From positions 1 to 64,000 of the forward strand of contig CANREB010000006.1 of assembly GCA_947629525.1 (NCBI GenBank): 64,000 nt of DNA, given 5' to 3'. Numbering within the stretch: position 1 is the first letter of the stretch; every line of letters starts with the position of its first letter. This DNA comes from an uncultured Lachnospiraceae bacterium (lineage in GTDB: Bacteria > Bacillota > Clostridia > Lachnospirales > Lachnospiraceae). Both the position numbers and the translations under genes were made by a program. This document shows, one piece after another, positions 63,405 to 64,000 of the stretch. The notes under the pieces are model-generated. The model did no database searches and was not told the DNA's origin. It worked only from the letters and a program-made list of their open reading frames with translations.

Positions 63405-64000
63405 ATGACAAACAAAAACAATGACGAACTCTCACTAATAGTTCCATCTGAATATGTAAGGAATTATATGCAGACTACAGGCTGGCGTTTTACTGACGCG
63501 CAGAAAGCGACACTTTTGATGTATGGCGGCTTTACACTAAAGGAGCAACATGTCCATTTGCGGGCATTGCAGGAGGGCACCTCAGATCAAAAGCTGAAAG
63601 AGCAGCTTGCGAGATATTTGGAGATAGAAGCTTTAAAATTTCAAGTTTTTAAGGAAAATCCCGACAGGGCATACATCTATATATTGAAGGTGAATGATGA
63701 TAACAGCTCATATTCCAATATAATGCCTGACGAATACTTTTTTGACTTTGAGACGGCATGCGAGTGCGGTCATGAAACAGGGCAGCCGTTTATGGTTGAA
63801 AAGTATCTAGTTACAGTTTCGGGTGCTGACAGCAGGTATGTTTCCGGTGTCACATGGCTTGAATTTAATAAGGCAGGCGAAGCTGTATATTTTTGTGGAA
63901 GGCTTTCTGATGATGAAGGAGAAGCAGAAGAAGCTTTTTATGATTTCTTTGAAGTACCGAACCCGTTTGACAAGGGGGATATTGTAAGGCTTGCCGGTAC
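63405..64000 (+). CDS. Unrecognised protein, 3' truncated by the window edge
   Basis: Open frame of at least 198 codons with GAAGGAG before ATG 63405, running off the right edge. The product begins with IVPSEYVRNYMQTTGWRFTD, then a helical region (LKEQHVHLRALQEGTSDQKLKEQLARYL) and a predicted beta-rich part with FDFETACECGHETGQPF, TVSGADSRYVSG and EFNKAGEAVYFCGRL. No signal peptide or membrane segment. I do not know the family. Expression appears tightly controlled by the palindromic promoter upstream, so the gene may encode or answer to a conditional regulator. Confidence 0.75.
   Translation, partial: MTNKNNDELSLIVPSEYVRNYMQTTGWRFTDAQKATLLMYGGFTLKEQHVHLRALQEGTSDQKLKEQLARYLEIEALKFQVFKENPDRAYIYILKVNDDNSSYSNIMPDEYFFDFETACECGHETGQPFMVEKYLVTVSGADSRYVSGVTWLEFNKAGEAVYFCGRLSDDEGEAEEAFYDFFEVPNPFDKGDIVRLAG

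Overview
The window is about 64 kb of a low-to-moderate GC Firmicute chromosome. It most resembles a motile, fibre-degrading gut member of the Lachnospiraceae (Roseburia/Butyrivibrio type). This rests on a complete intracellular beta-mannan pathway of the kind described for Roseburia intestinalis (GH26, CE17, mannobiose epimerase, two GH130 phosphorylases, CE2), on the hprK-glcK-murB-rapZ-whiA order, on strong AGGAGG-type ribosome binding sites, and on many chemotaxis and cyclic-di-GMP genes. The genus is an inference. No tRNA, rRNA or CRISPR array is visible.

Layout. 1-1.1 kb: 3' part of a tyrosine recombinase, probably the edge of an integrated element lying to the left. 1.1-5.9 kb: FMN-riboswitch-controlled riboflavin operon (ribD-ribE-ribBA-ribH) followed by a DUF362 gene. 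5.9-11.6 kb: rubrerythrin, HD-GYP protein, Nudix hydrolase, metG, HAD phosphatase and a hotdog thioesterase. 11.7-22.8 kb: defence and accessory island. A perfect-consensus promoter precedes an AAA ATPase plus subtilase pair of the IetAS type and a complete type I restriction-modification system (hsdM-hsdS-hsdR), all in one direction with small gaps. It is followed by an unrecognised 228-residue protein with a possible sigma-D promoter and a JAMM/RadC-like protein with a tiny 57-residue downstream ORF. 22.8-28.2 kb: ispE, GntR regulator, small ORFs, a (p)ppGpp synthetase, a LacI-type regulator and DegV.

28.3-37.6 kb: three chemoreceptors (a Cache-type, a soluble zinc-binding CZB-type and a dCache-type), a GGDEF protein and a GH36 alpha-galactosidase. 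37.8-42.2 kb: spermidine/putrescine ABC transporter with two unusual proteins, a PotA whose C-terminal TOBE domain carries a two-repeat insertion and a PotC-PotD fusion. 42.2-55.7 kb: mannan locus with a LacI regulator, a GH2 enzyme, a signal-less GH26, then CE17, epimerase, GH130, GH130, CE2 and a GH1 glucosidase fused to phosphomannose isomerase. 55.7-61.2 kb: hprK, glucokinase, murB, rapZ, whiA and a lipid kinase, continuing in the same direction without an obvious terminator, so the mannan genes may be cotranscribed with carbon-control and cell-envelope genes. 61.2-64 kb: two divergent class II aldolases and a truncated hypothetical gene behind a striking 27-bp palindrome centred on its -10 box.

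How the genes work together: imported acetylated galacto-mannooligosaccharides would be deacetylated by the two esterases, degalactosylated by GH36, cut by GH26, epimerised to mannosylglucose, and phosphorolysed by the GH130 pair to mannose 1-phosphate. GH1, ROK glucokinase and the fused phosphomannose isomerase would channel glucose and mannose phosphates into glycolysis, where the aldolases act. No mannooligosaccharide transporter and no secreted mannanase lie in this window. The most interesting non-standard signals are the combined IetAS/type I island, the interrupted PotA, the GH1-PMI fusion, a possible pseudoknot ahead of the second GH130 gene, two multibranched intergenic RNAs, and the terminal palindromic operators.
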